The position numbers were made by a program, and so were the translations under genes. Of a DNA stretch of 64,000 bases, positions 10,127 to 21,125 are shown piece after piece. The notes under the pieces were generated by a model, which worked only from the letters and a program-made list of their open reading frames with translations, was not told the DNA's origin and ran no database searches. The stretch comes from Dermanyssus gallinae (taxonomy: Eukaryota > Arthropoda > Arachnida > Mesostigmata > Dermanyssidae). The stretch is from assembly GCA_003439945.1 (NCBI GenBank), contig QVRM01005377.1, positions 543,501 to 607,500 on the forward strand, read 5' to 3'. Every line of letters begins with the position of its first letter. Position 1 is the stretch's first letter.

Positions 10127-11330
10127 GGACAACTAGGAGTAGCGCGCACCACTAAAATACGTTAAGTATTTTAGGGGTGCACGTTATTTAGAAAGAGAAT
10201 AAAAACAAAGTAGCAAACACTAAGGAGTAAGCTTACATATCTCATAACAATATTCAATTCCAGAGAATCCAAATAAAGGGTCGACTAAATGATGTTACAA
10301 AAATGTATTTATGCGATAGCCTGAGGTGTCATGATGCGTCAGCATGATCTAGCATAAATGAGAGGCATTTTGTTTAGATAAAGGTCAATGGTTTTAGTTG
10401 CTTTCAATACAGAACCCAATTTTTTTTCTTCTTGACGTTCATAGAAGAAACGCAAATTGTTGTAAAAGCACCGAATACATACGTGAACGAACTAACATCC
10501 GTAAGAAATGTACTACACTCAGATATTAGACCATTCCAATTATTTAGATGTGTACGTTTTAGCTCTCGTTTTAGATGTCCATTAGAATGACTACGTGAAC
10601 ACGTACTGAAGCTACATCGCTTACAGAAATCTGAAACATTTTAAATGGACCTTAAAACAACTGTAATGCTACTAGTAAGTAATAATATGTAACGTAGAGT
10701 TGTTAGTTAAAAAATGTAAAGGTGGCCTGTTACGCTAAGTGAACTGGCAAATGTAAACTCACCAGGACGGTGACTACAACACAAGAGGCTTAAGAGCGAC
10801 GATGAACGACAACGAACACGACGTACGTCTGGCGCGTAGCGCAGCCGAGCAGCGAATGATCCTAGGCCAAGCTTCCTTGGTCTACGTATTCACTCAAGGG
10901 ACGCTGTAGCGTTCGTATAGTAATAATGATGGTAAAGACGATGAATCTTCTCCGACATACAACATCTCAAATATCCCACCTGTTCTCCGCGCTGATTGGC
11001 GGTTTGAAATGCGCACTATCATAGGATGCGTTGGCTTCGGCGGTGACGCCGCCGTAGGTCAGGTACGTAAGTCTAATGATGATAATGATTCTGCCGATGT
11101 TATGGATGTGGCGCAACGTGCATTATTGTCGTTAGCATGTAGCTAGCTGCGCGATCTCATGTGAGGGGTTGTTTATGCCAGTATCGATGTTGTGGCTGTA
11201 TGACGGTTCTATGGTCGTCGCGGTGCACGCAGGATGATGTGCTTAGTGCCGTAGTATTTTATCTACTGATTAGTTACAGTTATCGACGGCATAGTAGTTG
11301 GCTGTTCTGTTGTTGTGTCGAACTTCGTCA
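10127..11330. other. Non-coding flank 3' of the LINE (copy 2)
   Basis: Nearly identical to 1-1203. It holds the hairpin at 10144-10182 and no gene. Confidence 0.6.
10144..10182. repeat. Hairpin-forming inverted repeat (copy 2)
   Basis: Same 16-bp imperfect arms and 7-nt loop as at 18-56. It sits 17 bp inside the left edge of duplication copy 2. Confidence 0.6.
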
Positions 11331-11354
11331 ATATATATATATATATATATATAT
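11331..11354. repeat. (TA)n at LINE 3' end, copy 2
   Basis: A 24-bp tract equivalent to 1204-1251 in copy 1. Confidence 0.9.
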
Positions 11355-11500
11355 TAGTAGAATTTATTTATTTGTGTCTTTAAAAATACAATTGTCTTGT
11401 ATGAACGTTTCAAATAAATTATACAAATATTAAAAGTGGTTAAAGCTAACCTCCTGCGCGTCCGCACCTTGTCTGTGCCGAGTCGCATCTGATAGGCTAT

Positions 11501-14458
11501 TCAACGACGGTACCGCCGCACACGATGCCGAGTGGTACCTGGGGCATCTTTCACCACATCTTTTACAGACACATGTATCTGCAGGTGCATGAAACCCCCC
11601 CCCGTCCCGCATAAAACGTGATGAAAGCCATGAACAGCAAAGCGCGTGAGAACGTGTCGGTTCGTTCGTCCGGCCTGTTTCCATGTTTCAGAGGTAATCG
11701 CACCCGTGCTATAGAAATCAGGATCGATCTCCGCCATTTTCCCCTCCCAAGAGCTGATAAATTGCGCGTAGGCCGGAGTGGAAGGGAGTTTGAATCTACG
11801 CTTTAGGTCCTCTATAAGCAACGGCGTGTCACATAGCAGATACACGTATCTGTTTAGCGATGTGCGATGCAGACCTAGAGCTCGCTTCAGGAATGCAGGC
11901 TTAATCCGCTCGAGTTTTTCGAGTTGCGCCGACGAGAGATAATCCCAGATGACCTGTATTCCGTAGGAGGCGACTGGCGCTACCGTCATGTTGAAGAAAG
12001 CTAGCGTCGTTTGTAGGGATAGTCTCGAAGGAGTTCGTATACTAACACTTGCAACCAGGGCTCGGCGCGCTCTGTCCGTAATGTGCTCCACGAAGGACCG
12101 ACCGTTTGTAGGGAGTATCACCCCTAGATATTTGAAGCTGTTTACATATTTCAGGGATGTCCTGTTTATATGCAGAGCATCAGAAGCCGCAAGACGACCG
12201 CCGCGTCGGAATTTCATGGCTTCTGTCTTGCCCATATTAATCAATAGGCCAGCCTCTTCCACATACCCCGACAGCCTTGCCAGCGCCTGCTGAACGTGAA
12301 ACCGACTTCTCCCAAAAATCACAAGATCATCGGCATATAGCAGAGTTTTCACGTGTCCCGACTGGTCTTGAACGCGTCGTGGCAAATCGCTCAGTAATAG
12401 GGAGAAGAGTAGCGGGCTTAGATTGTCACCTTGTGCTACACCCGTGGACTGGACAAACGGGTCTAGAAGCGCTACTCCGTCGTCTATGCTCACTGAATTT
12501 ACCTGCAGTATGGCCTTAATCAGCAGTAGCATGTTTTCAGGAACCCCGCACTGAGTAAGTTTGATTAAAATCTTGTCACGTGGCGCCATATCGAACGCAG
12601 ATTTAAAATCCACAAATACCGCATATAGTGCTTGTTTTGGCCTCCGGATCGCCTGATGCACCTCTTGAAGCAAGATCTCACACGCGGTCATGGTGGAGTG
12701 ACCTGCACGAAATCCATGCTGCTCAGGCGGGATACAGGAGCAAGCCTCCAGGTACCTTTTCAACCGCCGAGTGATGAGGAGAGCCAGTAGTTTGTAGCAG
12801 CAGCTCTTTTTCGCGATAGCCCGCCATGAGGATGCGTCATGAGGGCTGCCTTTGTTCTTCGGGATGATGCTAAGGAGAGCATTGCTCCAGCATGCTGGCA
12901 GACGTCCATGTCGTAGGCAGGCGTTGAACAGACTCGTCCAACAAGGAAACATGTCGGCCGCATACTTCAGGTGTTCGTTGCGGATCAGGTCCGGCCCAGC
13001 CGCCTTGTTCGACTGAAGATATTCCAGCGCACGCAGAACCTCAAACACTGAAAACTCGGCGCCTAAAGCCTCACGCATGGCGGTCGTTTCCTCGTCCCAT
13101 ACACAGGCATAAAATGGGACCTCTCGAGGGATGGTATCCGTCGCCGCGTACATCCCTCTAAAGTGCTCTATTAGCACATCAGAGCTCATAGGGCATGCCG
13201 TCGGCCTGTCTCGCGTCAGCCATCTGTACGGCTCCTTCAATGCCCTTATTACTAACTTGTCCTCTTCTCTTGCAAGGTGCTGCTGACGGGCTGAGTCGAG
13301 TATTCGACGGTACCAGCTTCTTACAAGGATGAAAAGAGGTCTCAATGCTGGATGCCGTCGCGCCAGTTCGCGAGTCAGTTGTAATGCGGTGGAGGCCATC
13401 TTACATGTTGCATTAAACCACGGGCGCTGGCGTCGCGGCCTCACCTCTGCCACTGACGATTTCAGGACGTCGGTTAAAGTGCAGGCGTAAGAATCGATAT
13501 CTGGATCGCGAGAAACAGGAAACAAGGCTGCCAGCTTGGGGCCTAATTTGGTCGGGTCCAGCGCCTTAGGAAGACCAACGTTTCTTCCGGGTGGAGCTGC
13601 CTCTCGCGTGAGAAGCAACTCGATTCCCACTGGAACGTGCCATCTTAGAGAGCTGCCTTCGCATAGTGCATTATTCTTGCCAATGTAAAGAGATCTTTCC
13701 GGTTGGACATTTGTAGCAAATATGTCGATTACCGACCGCCCCATGAAACCTTCGAACGTGGAGATGCTGCTATCGGAGAGTAGACGACATCCGAAGTCCC
13801 CGAGCAGCGCGAGCAGAGTGCGTGTACGTAGTTCATCCGGCTTGTCGATGCGTGTGTTTAGATCACCGGCCAGGATGAGTGGAGTGGACAGAGAAGGAAG
13901 GGCATGCATTGCGCGAGTGATCTTGTCAATCAGAACCGTCGTATTCTCACAGGGTGAGGGACGAACATAAGCGGCTATGATACTACATCTGCTGCCGTTC
14001 AGTACCAACAAATCGTCCTCTGCAAGTACTACTTTGACATCCCCAAGCTTCTGGTTGTACAGCACCGATACCCCGCCGCTCGGTCGACCTCGCCCTGAGG
14101 GAGGCCGAGCCAAGCAGTGGAATGCGTAGAAACCCGGTAATTCAAATTGCTTTGTTTCCCAGGTCTCCGTAAGAACGACGGCATCAATGCCTGAAAGTGC
14201 AGATTGTGGCAGTAAAGATAGTGCCCGCGAAGCGCCTTCTACATTCCATTGCACGATGGTTATCTTGTCAAGCAACTCTTCGCGGTCTGCGCCAATTCTC
14301 AGTCGAACCGACGGCCCTGGGTCCAACCTCTGCTCTGTGGACGACCGTGAGTTCTGCTGGAGTGCGGATCGTTGTGCTGCGAAGTCCGTTGCGACTGCAC
14401 GTTCGCGAGTACTTGCTTCAGTACTGCTTCCAGAGACGAGAGTGTAGCTGGAAACCAT
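11501..14458 (-). CDS. LINE ORF2 protein: APE-type endonuclease and reverse transcriptase (copy 2)
   Basis: 985 aa in one frame. The endonuclease is at about 65-290: QWNVEG at 70-75, ETW at 98-100, GDLNTRID, SVIDIFAT, and WHVPV where most relatives have S-D-H. The reverse transcriptase is at about 480-770: VDFKSAFD, VAQGDNLSPLLF, catalytic YADD at 708-711, FKYLGV. The expected role is target-primed reverse transcription. The last residues after GTGGGF are out of frame because the C run is nine instead of ten bases, so the C-x2-C-x7-H-x3-C knuckle is lost. That tail is still readable in another frame (11684-11430). The start at 14458 is the first ATG and lies inside ORF1; the true start may be further in. 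Confidence 0.88.
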   Translation of the reverse strand: MVSSYTLVSGSSTEASTRERAVATDFAAQRSALQQNSRSSTEQRLDPGPSVRLRIGADREELLDKITIVQWNVEGASRALSLLPQSALSGIDAVVLTETWETKQFELPGFYAFHCLARPPSGRGRPSGGVSVLYNQKLGDVKVVLAEDDLLVLNGSRCSIIAAYVRPSPCENTTVLIDKITRAMHALPSLSTPLILAGDLNTRIDKPDELRTRTLLALLGDFGCRLLSDSSISTFEGFMGRSVIDIFATNVQPERSLYIGKNNALCEGSSLRWHVPVGIELLLTREAAPPGRNVGLPKALDPTKLGPKLAALFPVSRDPDIDSYACTLTDVLKSSVAEVRPRRQRPWFNATCKMASTALQLTRELARRHPALRPLFILVRSWYRRILDSARQQHLAREEDKLVIRALKEPYRWLTRDRPTACPMSSDVLIEHFRGMYAATDTIPREVPFYACVWDEETTAMREALGAEFSVFEVLRALEYLQSNKAAGPDLIRNEHLKYAADMFPCWTSLFNACLRHGRLPACWSNALLSIIPKNKGSPHDASSWRAIAKKSCCYKLLALLITRRLKRYLEACSCIPPEQHGFRAGHSTMTACEILLQEVHQAIRRPKQALYAVFVDFKSAFDMAPRDKILIKLTQCGVPENMLLLIKAILQVNSVSIDDGVALLDPFVQSTGVAQGDNLSPLLFSLLLSDLPRRVQDQSGHVKTLLYADDLVIFGRSRFHVQQALARLSGYVEEAGLLINMGKTEAMKFRRGGRLAASDALHINRTSLKYVNSFKYLGVILPTNGRSFVEHITDRARRALVASVSIRTPSRLSLQTTLAFFNMTVAPVASYGIQVIWDYLSSAQLEKLERIKPAFLKRALGLHRTSLNRYVYLLCDTPLLIEDLKRRFKLPSTPAYAQFISSWEGKMAEIDPDFYSTGAITSETWKQAGRTNRHVLTRFAVHGFHHVLCGTGGGFMHLQIHVSVKDVVKDAPGTTRHRVRRYRR

Positions 14459-15747
14459 TCCTTCTGACCGGATGAAGTTCTGTCGACGGGACGCGGTTTG
14501 TGATGAGTGGCCCGAGCACGGGTTGAAGAGCGGCGGCGAGGCGTAGGTGGCGGTTTCGCGAGAGACGCACTGGGAGGGTGGGCCGCTTTGTCCGGGTGCT
14601 GTTGCGCCTGTAGCCCGCTGGTCCTCGGAGGTCTCTTGAATGTTGCATTCTCCGGTTCGGACGTCAGTACCTTTTTCAGTTTCAGCGGCTTTACTCCTAA
14701 AAAAGCTTTTATCCTTCGTGCCAGGATTGCCGCGATTTTCATGGAAACGTCTCCCTTGTAGGAGTACCGACCGCTTTCAACAACTTGTCGTTGTATCACA
14801 GTCAACGGCAGTGCAAAAAAGGGTGTATCTTCCTCAGCCGCCTTTGAAGAGATAGCATCATTCCCGGCTTTGCATTCTGCCGAGAAAAGCGGGACGGACA
14901 GCACATGAAGTTCTGACTCGGGTCTACTCGCTTTCAGCTTCGCGCCAAAACTTTCCACCGTCTCAATGTAGGTGTCTTTCTCGAACTCCATGCACTCATG
15001 ATAGCCGGCCTGAATAAAGACGGCCACCGGACCTTCCGTCCTGCTGATATATTTCTCAGCTTCTTCAACGATGCTCTTTGCGTCCATTCCTTTTGCTGAG
15101 CGGACTGCTATAGACGTCTTTTTGGGAAACAGTTCCCTTAGCGCTGGTCGCAATGACTCCACTACACTGTCACCAACTACCAATACCGTTTTCATTGGAG
15201 GGCGCTGGATTTTGGCTCTGGCAGCTTTAACAGAGCCACCTGTCATCTCTACGTCCGTTCCTGTTGTCCCGGTAGCCTCGCGTCTCTGATCTAATTTGGC
15301 CACCTCTGCCTCGAGCGCTAGTACGCGGTGGAAGATAAACGACACACATCCCATAGCCTCCGTGTCGAGTGAACAGGCGTCCAAACAATTCATGAAGCGC
15401 TCCATCGTCCAATCAGCCGTTGGGACACTGCACACTCTGCACCGCCAGATGGCCGCGGGACCAGCTGACGGGTCTGCTTCCTCACTGACCCGGCAAGCTG
15501 TGTGGAACACTCTTCTACACTTGGAGCAGCAAAGGATGAGACCACCTTGAATCTCCTCATCGCACCTCGAGCAGGTTCTAGTATCACACAATCGACTGTC
15601 TTTTGCGCGCGGATGTTGTGTTGGAGACGTTGTGCGTTTGCGATTAGTAGTAGCTAACGCAATTCCCGAGCTGCCGGCCAGCTGGGATTGTTTTTGTTGA
15701 TTTTGTGCATCGCAAGATTCCTCACCAACCATCCCGTCGTTTATCAT
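14299..15747 (-). CDS. LINE ORF1 protein: PHD finger plus SGNH-hydrolase-like domain (copy 2)
   Basis: 482 aa. It has a canonical C4HC3 PHD finger: C59, C62, C74, C77, H82, C85, C103, C106. A segment around 117-155 may be helical. The SGNH-like domain starts at VLVVGDSVV (GDS 192-194), followed by a region ending near residue 350. The catalytic D-x2-H expected near the end of such folds is not seen, so the domain may bind rather than hydrolyse. The C-terminal 100 residues are basic and Ser/Pro-rich. PHD fingers commonly read histone tails; a role in guiding the RNP to chromatin is speculation. It overlaps ORF2 by 160 nt. Confidence 0.82.
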   Translation of the reverse strand: MINDGMVGEESCDAQNQQKQSQLAGSSGIALATTNRKRTTSPTQHPRAKDSRLCDTRTCSRCDEEIQGGLILCCSKCRRVFHTACRVSEEADPSAGPAAIWRCRVCSVPTADWTMERFMNCLDACSLDTEAMGCVSFIFHRVLALEAEVAKLDQRREATGTTGTDVEMTGGSVKAARAKIQRPPMKTVLVVGDSVVESLRPALRELFPKKTSIAVRSAKGMDAKSIVEEAEKYISRTEGPVAVFIQAGYHECMEFEKDTYIETVESFGAKLKASRPESELHVLSVPLFSAECKAGNDAISSKAAEEDTPFFALPLTVIQRQVVESGRYSYKGDVSMKIAAILARRIKAFLGVKPLKLKKVLTSEPENATFKRPPRTSGLQAQQHPDKAAHPPSASLAKPPPTPRRRSSTRARATHHKPRPVDRTSSGQKEWFPATLSSLEAVLKQVLANVQSQRTSQHNDPHSSRTHGRPQSRGWTQGRRFD

Positions 15748-16075
15748 TTTTCGAACCGGTCCGACCAGCTACAAGGTAGAAGAAACTCTTAAACGACGGA
15801 AAACTGTCAATGATGAGACTGTCAACACTGACACTTGAAGAAGTCGTGCGTAAGTGCACTCAGATCTCCTCACCATACATTCAGAACGGGTGATCCGATC
15901 GGCGCCGGCGCGCAGAAATACCGAAAGACATCCGTATCAGGCGATGCGCCGGGTCGAGACGAGACGAACGACACCTAGCAAGCTCCTAACTAACACCGTT
16001 GGCATGCGCCCACTGAGTGAGTTTCGGGAGCACGCTAAAACACGACCGCACAGTTCGAACGTTCGGAACAACTTA

Positions 16076-16091
16076 ATATATATATATATAT
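16076..16091. repeat. (AT)8 at LINE 5' end, copy 2
   Basis: Same short AT run as 5975-5990. Confidence 0.7.
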
Positions 16092-16139
16092 GAGTTTTAT
16101 TTATCTTTTGTTGTGGAATAACTTTTGAATCAGATACGC

Positions 16140-17340
16140 TTGCTGTGCAGCCATGCTGCGGGCTTACAAGTTACCTCTATTAAAAAAATACAGGAATGGG
16201 TCAATAGAATTGAAGAAATATACGATAAGAGTTACATCTTTGCAAGGATCGAATCAAGAAAGGACTTTGGCAAGGATGCCCTTCCTCGGTGTAACTGTGT
16301 ATGAATAGTATCTGGGTTTTAAAATAGTATACAGTAGAGATCATGGAATTCTATCTATCCGACCTTGTGTCATGTTGTTTGCAAACGACATGGTGATTTT
16401 AGCGGAAAGTGTTGACCAAATGCAAAAAATGTTAACCATATGCGGAGAAACGCCGGAAAAGATTGGACATGAGTTCAACGTAATATGTTCCGGAGATATC
16501 AGAAAGATGCCGCTAAAGTTACGGGGAAAGGAAATTGAATACAAAGACGTCTACAGATACTTAGAAGTTATAATAGAAAACACGCCAGATATTTTTAATG
16601 CTTGACATGCAATAAAAAACGACCTACAAGTATTGTAACTAAAAAGATTGTAAGAAAGAAGGATTTGTCGAGCTGCAATATACTCATGGTGACTAAAAAA
16701 ACTCTGAAAAAGCATGTTTGTGCCAACAGTGACATCTTTTAACGCTATTGTGGGTTTAGACGCTAGCATGGTAAACAGTCTTGATACAATACAGCGGGCA
16801 GTCGACTGGCATGCAATATAATGTAGTCACTTTAGCGCAGCACAGTTTTTCAAAGGTGAGTGCGAGATTTCCAGCTTCTGGACAAGGTAAGCTCAAGCAA
16901 TATATCGTATTTAAGTCGTCTGAAAAATATAGCTGCAGATATCGAAGATTAAACCTGGGCAGCCAAATTGCTCACAGCAAAACTGACTGAGATAAGTATA
17001 ACCAAATGAAAAATACGATTAACGTTTCTTGAGCGCGAATTTGAGTGCAATACAATGGCCGTTAAAAAACACGAAGTGATGGCAACTAAGCAGAAAATTA
17101 AAGATGTGAACAAGAAAGTTGACGAAATAGCCAAGGAAAGATGGAGTGCGGCTATGAAAGGAAAGACATCTTCGCAATTAGGCAATAGGCAACAAAACTG
17201 AAATACGCCTGAAAATATATTGTCTGCCGTTTTCGACGGGATACCAATTGTTTAACTGTTTTTCACATACACCAGGTTGAATTACATTAAAACCTGTTGC
17301 AGTGCTGGTCCTTAGTTTTCTGATAGGCGTGGGATTATTG
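16140..17340 (+). pseudogene. Decayed LINE reverse-transcriptase remnant, copy 2
   Basis: A longer version of 6050-7010. An open stretch at 16372-16605 reads LFANDMVILAES (the catalytic box with N for the first D), then a region ending VYRYLEVIIEN. Further on come VPTVTSFNAIVGLDASM and a DTIQRAV segment. Around 17120-17210 one frame reads DEIAKERWSAAMKGK, which fits the tail of some LINE ORF2 proteins. Stops interrupt it throughout. Clade unknown. Confidence 0.65.
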
Positions 17341-17852
17341 GCGCGTAGATTACTCTTCAAAACCCACAGGACACACTTTTTTTATACAGGAAGGAAAAAT
17401 GCTTGTAGGTAAACTGTGCATTAAACTTGTTAAATAATTACTCATATATCGGCGGTAGCTCGATGACCACAAAGGCCTTGGTATTTCCGTTGTACCTCCT
17501 GTCACCCCTCCCATGACCAGGTCATATAAATGCAACTAATATTCTTCACAATTATTGAGGAGGGGGTCTCTAGTTTTAGCGTAGTCTTTCTTGCAACTAT
17601 CAACTCAGAACTTAGCTCGAATGCGTCAGAAATGTCGTTTGCTTGAACTAACCTTAGCATTATATATATAAATATATATAGTATTAAAGAAAAAGTCTGT
17701 AGTTTTATAATAACAGACATCGTTTATTAAAGGGTAATATAGATATACATGTATACAAGATTTTGCTGAGCATGAATTTTAAAGTTTGGCAACTTCGTTT
17801 ATTGTGTTGGCAGTATACAAACAGTAATTTATATTTATAGCAACGCCTTAAA
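17341..17852. other. Non-coding spacer
   Basis: No gene seen. It includes about 110 bp (near 17370-17490) missing from copy 1. Confidence 0.5.
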
Positions 17853-18152
17853 ACGCTTGAACTTGATTGGCAAGACAAATGTTTAAACTTGATTGGGAAG
17901 ACGAACGCTTGAACTTGATCGGCAGGCGAACGCTTGAACTTGATTGGCAAGACAAGCGTTGGAACTTGATTGGCAAGACGAACGCTTGAACTTGATTGGC
18001 AAGACAAGCGTTGGAACTTGATTGGCAAGACGAACGCTTGAACTTGATTGGCAAGACAAGCGTTGGAACTTGATTGGCAAGACGAACGCTTGAACTTGAT
18101 TGGCAAGACAAGCGTTGGAACTTGATTGGCAAGACAATCGCTTGAACTTGAT
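17853..18152. repeat. 26-bp minisatellite, about 12 units (copy 2)
   Basis: Same 26-bp unit as at 7399-7997, mostly as regular AB 52-bp pairs. The B units here carry GTTGGAAC instead of GTTTGAAC, a variant absent from copy 1. One unit near 17920 is shortened. The arrays have been homogenised separately since the duplication. Confidence 0.95.
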
Positions 18153-19610
18153 CGGCAAAGCGAATCCTTCTCCTTGATTATTTCGAGCAGCAGCGCACTA
18201 TTACATGCTCTGGCAGGCTGGAGTCAACTTCCATATTGGATAGACGCTGGGTGACTGTTTCCGACGAAACTTGCTGGAATAAGACGACACAACATCTGCT
18301 GTCATACGTGACCTATTATGTTACGATTAACGAAAACGATAGTAGGGGTATTATTGTGTGTACTCAGGTTAGCTAACTGCATCAGGTACCTATACTTGCC
18401 TTTTAGTACGACATAAACGATCTTAATAGAATGCCTAACAAATAATTGCAATTCTAATAGAACGTACCCTTTCTTCCAAAGCGTCGGGCTCATTGCAATT
18501 ACGTGCGTACAAGGCTTCATTCCATATTTATGACGTCCCTGACATTAAAACAACAACAGGCGAACACAAACCATTGCTTAGTAAACAATGAACAGACACT
18601 GCTATGTCCAGTGGGCAAATTAAAAGTAGGGTAAAGGCAGCATACACACAGAAGTAGCGGACAGCACTTATGTAGAAAACGAATTTAAAGGAAGTTTTCA
18701 GGAATATGCAATCGTGAAGAGGTGAAGTAGCATGGTTATACGATAATACAAGAGGCAGCGAACTGTTAACGGATGCGAGAGCAGGTATGTTGCAGTGAAA
18801 CTGCTGCGAGGAATTAGAAACAACGGTTTATCCGATATGCGGCAAGAGAGAGGAAATGGTATCATCTGGTTAGGGAGTGCAAACGATTGGGAGAGACTAG
18901 GCATCTAGAATTAGGGGAGGCGCTAGGATTACGCAAGGATGCAGAAAATGCACAGATAGAGACTACGAAGCAGCGGCTCTCCCGTAACACATAAGGGAAA
19001 ACCGGGAGAGTATATTATAGATAATTAATTGCTGCAGCGTTATTGCGGCCCTGGTATAAAACGGTGATATGTGTACACACACTTATCAAGTAAATAAGCC
19101 AATAAATATATTGGAAACATATCAAATCAATATATATATATACCCGGATAATATAGATCTGGCCAGCATATATATAATTATTGACTCTACCAGACATTTC
19201 CTGTCTGTTCAGGATAACACAGCAACTCTAGATGGTGCCTAGTCCCTACGACAGTGGCGCAGTCAGAGAGCGTGTATATGTCAGTCGAATCACCAAGAGT
19301 TATATATATTTATATATATATATATATATCGTCAACGGAAGCTAGCAGTGACTAATGTGGAGCTCGGTAACCCTACTAAAATATATCTTCCCCCCCCAGA
19401 ATTGTTTGGCAGTACTTCAAAAAAAAAACTCCCCACCTGACTATGCCCTCATTATAAATCACGCGAACAACTATGTTTTTCTTTAAGTCATGAAAACCCC
19501 AATTTACTTCGTTGAGTTAGTTGAGAAACAATAGAAGGTTTTTTTGATAGGCTGCCTTATAAGAGGATAGCCCTGAACATCCTAAGAATCCTACATGCAA
19601 TTACCTGAAC
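18153..19610. other. Non-coding spacer of duplication copy 2
   Basis: Matches 7998-9535 at roughly 95%. It contains shortened TA tracts near 19129-19141 and 19301-19329. No gene. Confidence 0.5.
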
Positions 19611-19680
19611 ATCGCCTCAAAAATAGATTTAAAGGTTTTTGTTCTTCTAAAAATTGCTAGGTATAAAAATTATATATATA

Positions 19681-19712
19681 CGAGGTGTGTTCAAAACGTA
19701 TCGCGACTTTTG
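19681..19712 (+). repeat. mariner left terminal inverted repeat
   Basis: Starts CGAGGTGTGTTCAAAACG. It matches the reverse complement of 20969-21000 except for two bases near the tip. It is the expected transposase binding site. Confidence 0.95.
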
Positions 19713-19885
19713 AATTTTCGCGGGTTACGTATATTCGAATTTCGATTTTTTGTGGCGTTATGTTGGTACTCATGTCTCTCACTTATGCCGACAAGCTCGG
19801 CCATTTTGAATGTTCACTTAATTGTTGACAGCTGCTTTGCTTGCACGTGTTTTGGATCGTCTTCGATTTTTACCTATTCAAAAAA

Positions 19886-20854
19886 ATGGATCAAAGAACC
19901 TGTATCAAATTTTGTGTGAAAAACGAAATTAAGTGCGCGGATGCATTCCGAATGTTGACTGTGGCATACGGAGAAGCTACCTTGGACCAAAGCAACGTTT
20001 ATCGGTGGCACAAAATGTTCTCAGAAGGCCGAGAAGATGTGAACGACGAAGAGCGTGCCGGACGCCCGAGCACTTCAACAACAGACGAAAAAATTAATGA
20101 AGTGGAGAAAATGGTATTGGCCAATCGTCGAATCACCGTCAGAGAAGTTGCTGAGGACCTAAACATATCGATTGGCTCGTGCCATTCGATTTTTATCAAT
20201 GATTTGGGCATGAGACGGGTCGCCGCGAAATTCGTACCAAAATTGCTCAATTGCGACCAAAAACAGCATCGCATGAACATTGCTAATGAGATGTTGGACT
20301 CTGTCCGCGACGACCCAAATTTGCTCCAGAGGGTCATAACTGGTGACGAATCGTGGGTTTATGGTTATGACGTGGAAACCAAAGCTCAATCATCTCAATG
20401 GAAGCTGCCGCACGAACCAAGACCGAAAAAAGCGCGCCAAGTTCGGTCGAATGTGAAAGTTTTGCTGACAGTTTTCTTCGACTGCAGGGGCGTGGTGCAT
20501 CATGAGTTCTTGCCACAGGGTAGAACGGTCAATAAGGAATATTACCTGCAAGTTATGCGCAATTTGCGCGAAGCAATCCGCCAGAAACGCCCGGATTTGT
20601 GGAAGAACAAAAATTGGCTTTTGCACCACGATAACGCCCCTGCTCACACATCGTTGCTTGTGCGCGAGTTTTTGGCCAAAAACAACACACTAATGATGCC
20701 GCAGCCACCGTATTCCCCAGATCTGGCCCCCTGTGACTTTTTCTTGTTCCCTAAACTGAAGAGGCCCATGAAAGGACGACGTTACGCTACGCTTGACGAG
20801 ATAAAGACGGCATCGAAGGAGGAGCTGAACAAGATTAAAAAAAAGGTTTTTTGA
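19886..20854 (+). CDS. mariner transposase, C-terminus frameshifted
   Basis: 322 aa from the ATG at 19886 (MDQRTCIKF). A further upstream ATG at 19841 would add 15 residues unlike the family start. An N-terminal helix-turn-helix DNA-binding region occupies about 1-120. The catalytic DD34D triad is complete: D154 in TGDESWVYGYD, D249 in HHDNAPAH, D284 in SPDLAPCDFFLF. After residue about 318 an A8 run shifts the frame. The family's usual ending (around KCFEDWKNRWHKCI, then GDYFEG) is still readable in another frame at 20853-20945, so the protein lacks about 30 C-terminal residues. It catalyses cut-and-paste of the surrounding element; activity of this copy is doubtful. Confidence 0.93.
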   Translation: MDQRTCIKFCVKNEIKCADAFRMLTVAYGEATLDQSNVYRWHKMFSEGREDVNDEERAGRPSTSTTDEKINEVEKMVLANRRITVREVAEDLNISIGSCHSIFINDLGMRRVAAKFVPKLLNCDQKQHRMNIANEMLDSVRDDPNLLQRVITGDESWVYGYDVETKAQSSQWKLPHEPRPKKARQVRSNVKVLLTVFFDCRGVVHHEFLPQGRTVNKEYYLQVMRNLREAIRQKRPDLWKNKNWLLHHDNAPAHTSLLVREFLAKNNTLMMPQPPYSPDLAPCDFFLFPKLKRPMKGRRYATLDEIKTASKEELNKIKKKVF

Positions 20855-20968
20855 AGTGCTTCGAAGATTGGAAAAACCGTTGGCACAAGTGTATAATATC
20901 TCATGGGGATTACTTTGAAGGGGACAAAATAGATATTCATGAATAAATGAATAATTTTTGAAAAAACA

Positions 20969-21000
20969 CAAAAGTCGCGATACGTTTTGAACACACCATG
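20969..21000 (-). repeat. mariner right terminal inverted repeat
   Basis: Reverse complement of the left repeat. It is followed by the TA duplication. Confidence 0.95.
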
Positions 21001-21125
21001 TATATATATATATATACGTTTTTTCGTTCGTCTGCTACGGCGACAAACGGTCGTGTTCCGCAAGAGCTCTGTCAATATTCGTCTCGTTTTGGTGATTCTA
21101 CCTCGTTTTCCCGGACAAGCTTTGT

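Larger units (their letters stand above)
11355..16075 (-). mobile_element. PHD-LINE copy 2 (best-preserved copy)
   Basis: Same element as 1252-5974, flanked by TA tracts at 11331-11354 and 16076-16091. ORF1 is open with a complete PHD ligand set. ORF2 is open for 985 codons through endonuclease and reverse transcriptase. One C is missing from the poly-C run near 11595-11603 relative to copy 1, which replaces the zinc-knuckle tail. It is therefore nearly but not fully intact. Confidence 0.85.
10127..19610. repeat. Tandem 10-kb duplication, copy 2
   Basis: Second copy of the unit at 1-9535, in the same orientation. It keeps about 240 bp of the RT remnant (around 16290-16530) that copy 1 lacks. 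It also has an extra stretch near 17370-17490, about half as many minisatellite units, and much shorter TA tracts. The right edge is near 19610, about 70 bp before a mariner insertion. A true local duplication is the simplest reading; an unmerged haplotype in the assembly could look similar. Confidence 0.95.
19681..21000 (+). mobile_element. mariner transposon, 1320 bp
   Basis: Terminal inverted repeats at 19681-19712 and 20969-21000 match over about 30 bases; the shared core is GTGTGTTCAAAACGTATC followed by GCGACTTTTG. The element is flanked on both sides by TA (19679-19680 and 21001-21002), the expected mariner target duplication. Both flanks are themselves (TA)n. Length and structure are typical of the family. 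Confidence 0.96.

Noticed and set aside
11430..11684. Separate small zinc-finger gene
   Set aside because: It is the out-of-frame C-terminal tail of PHD-LINE ORF2 copy 2.
19841..19885. Upstream ATG for the mariner transposase
   Set aside because: The 15 added residues are unlike the family, and MDQRTC at 19886 fits better.
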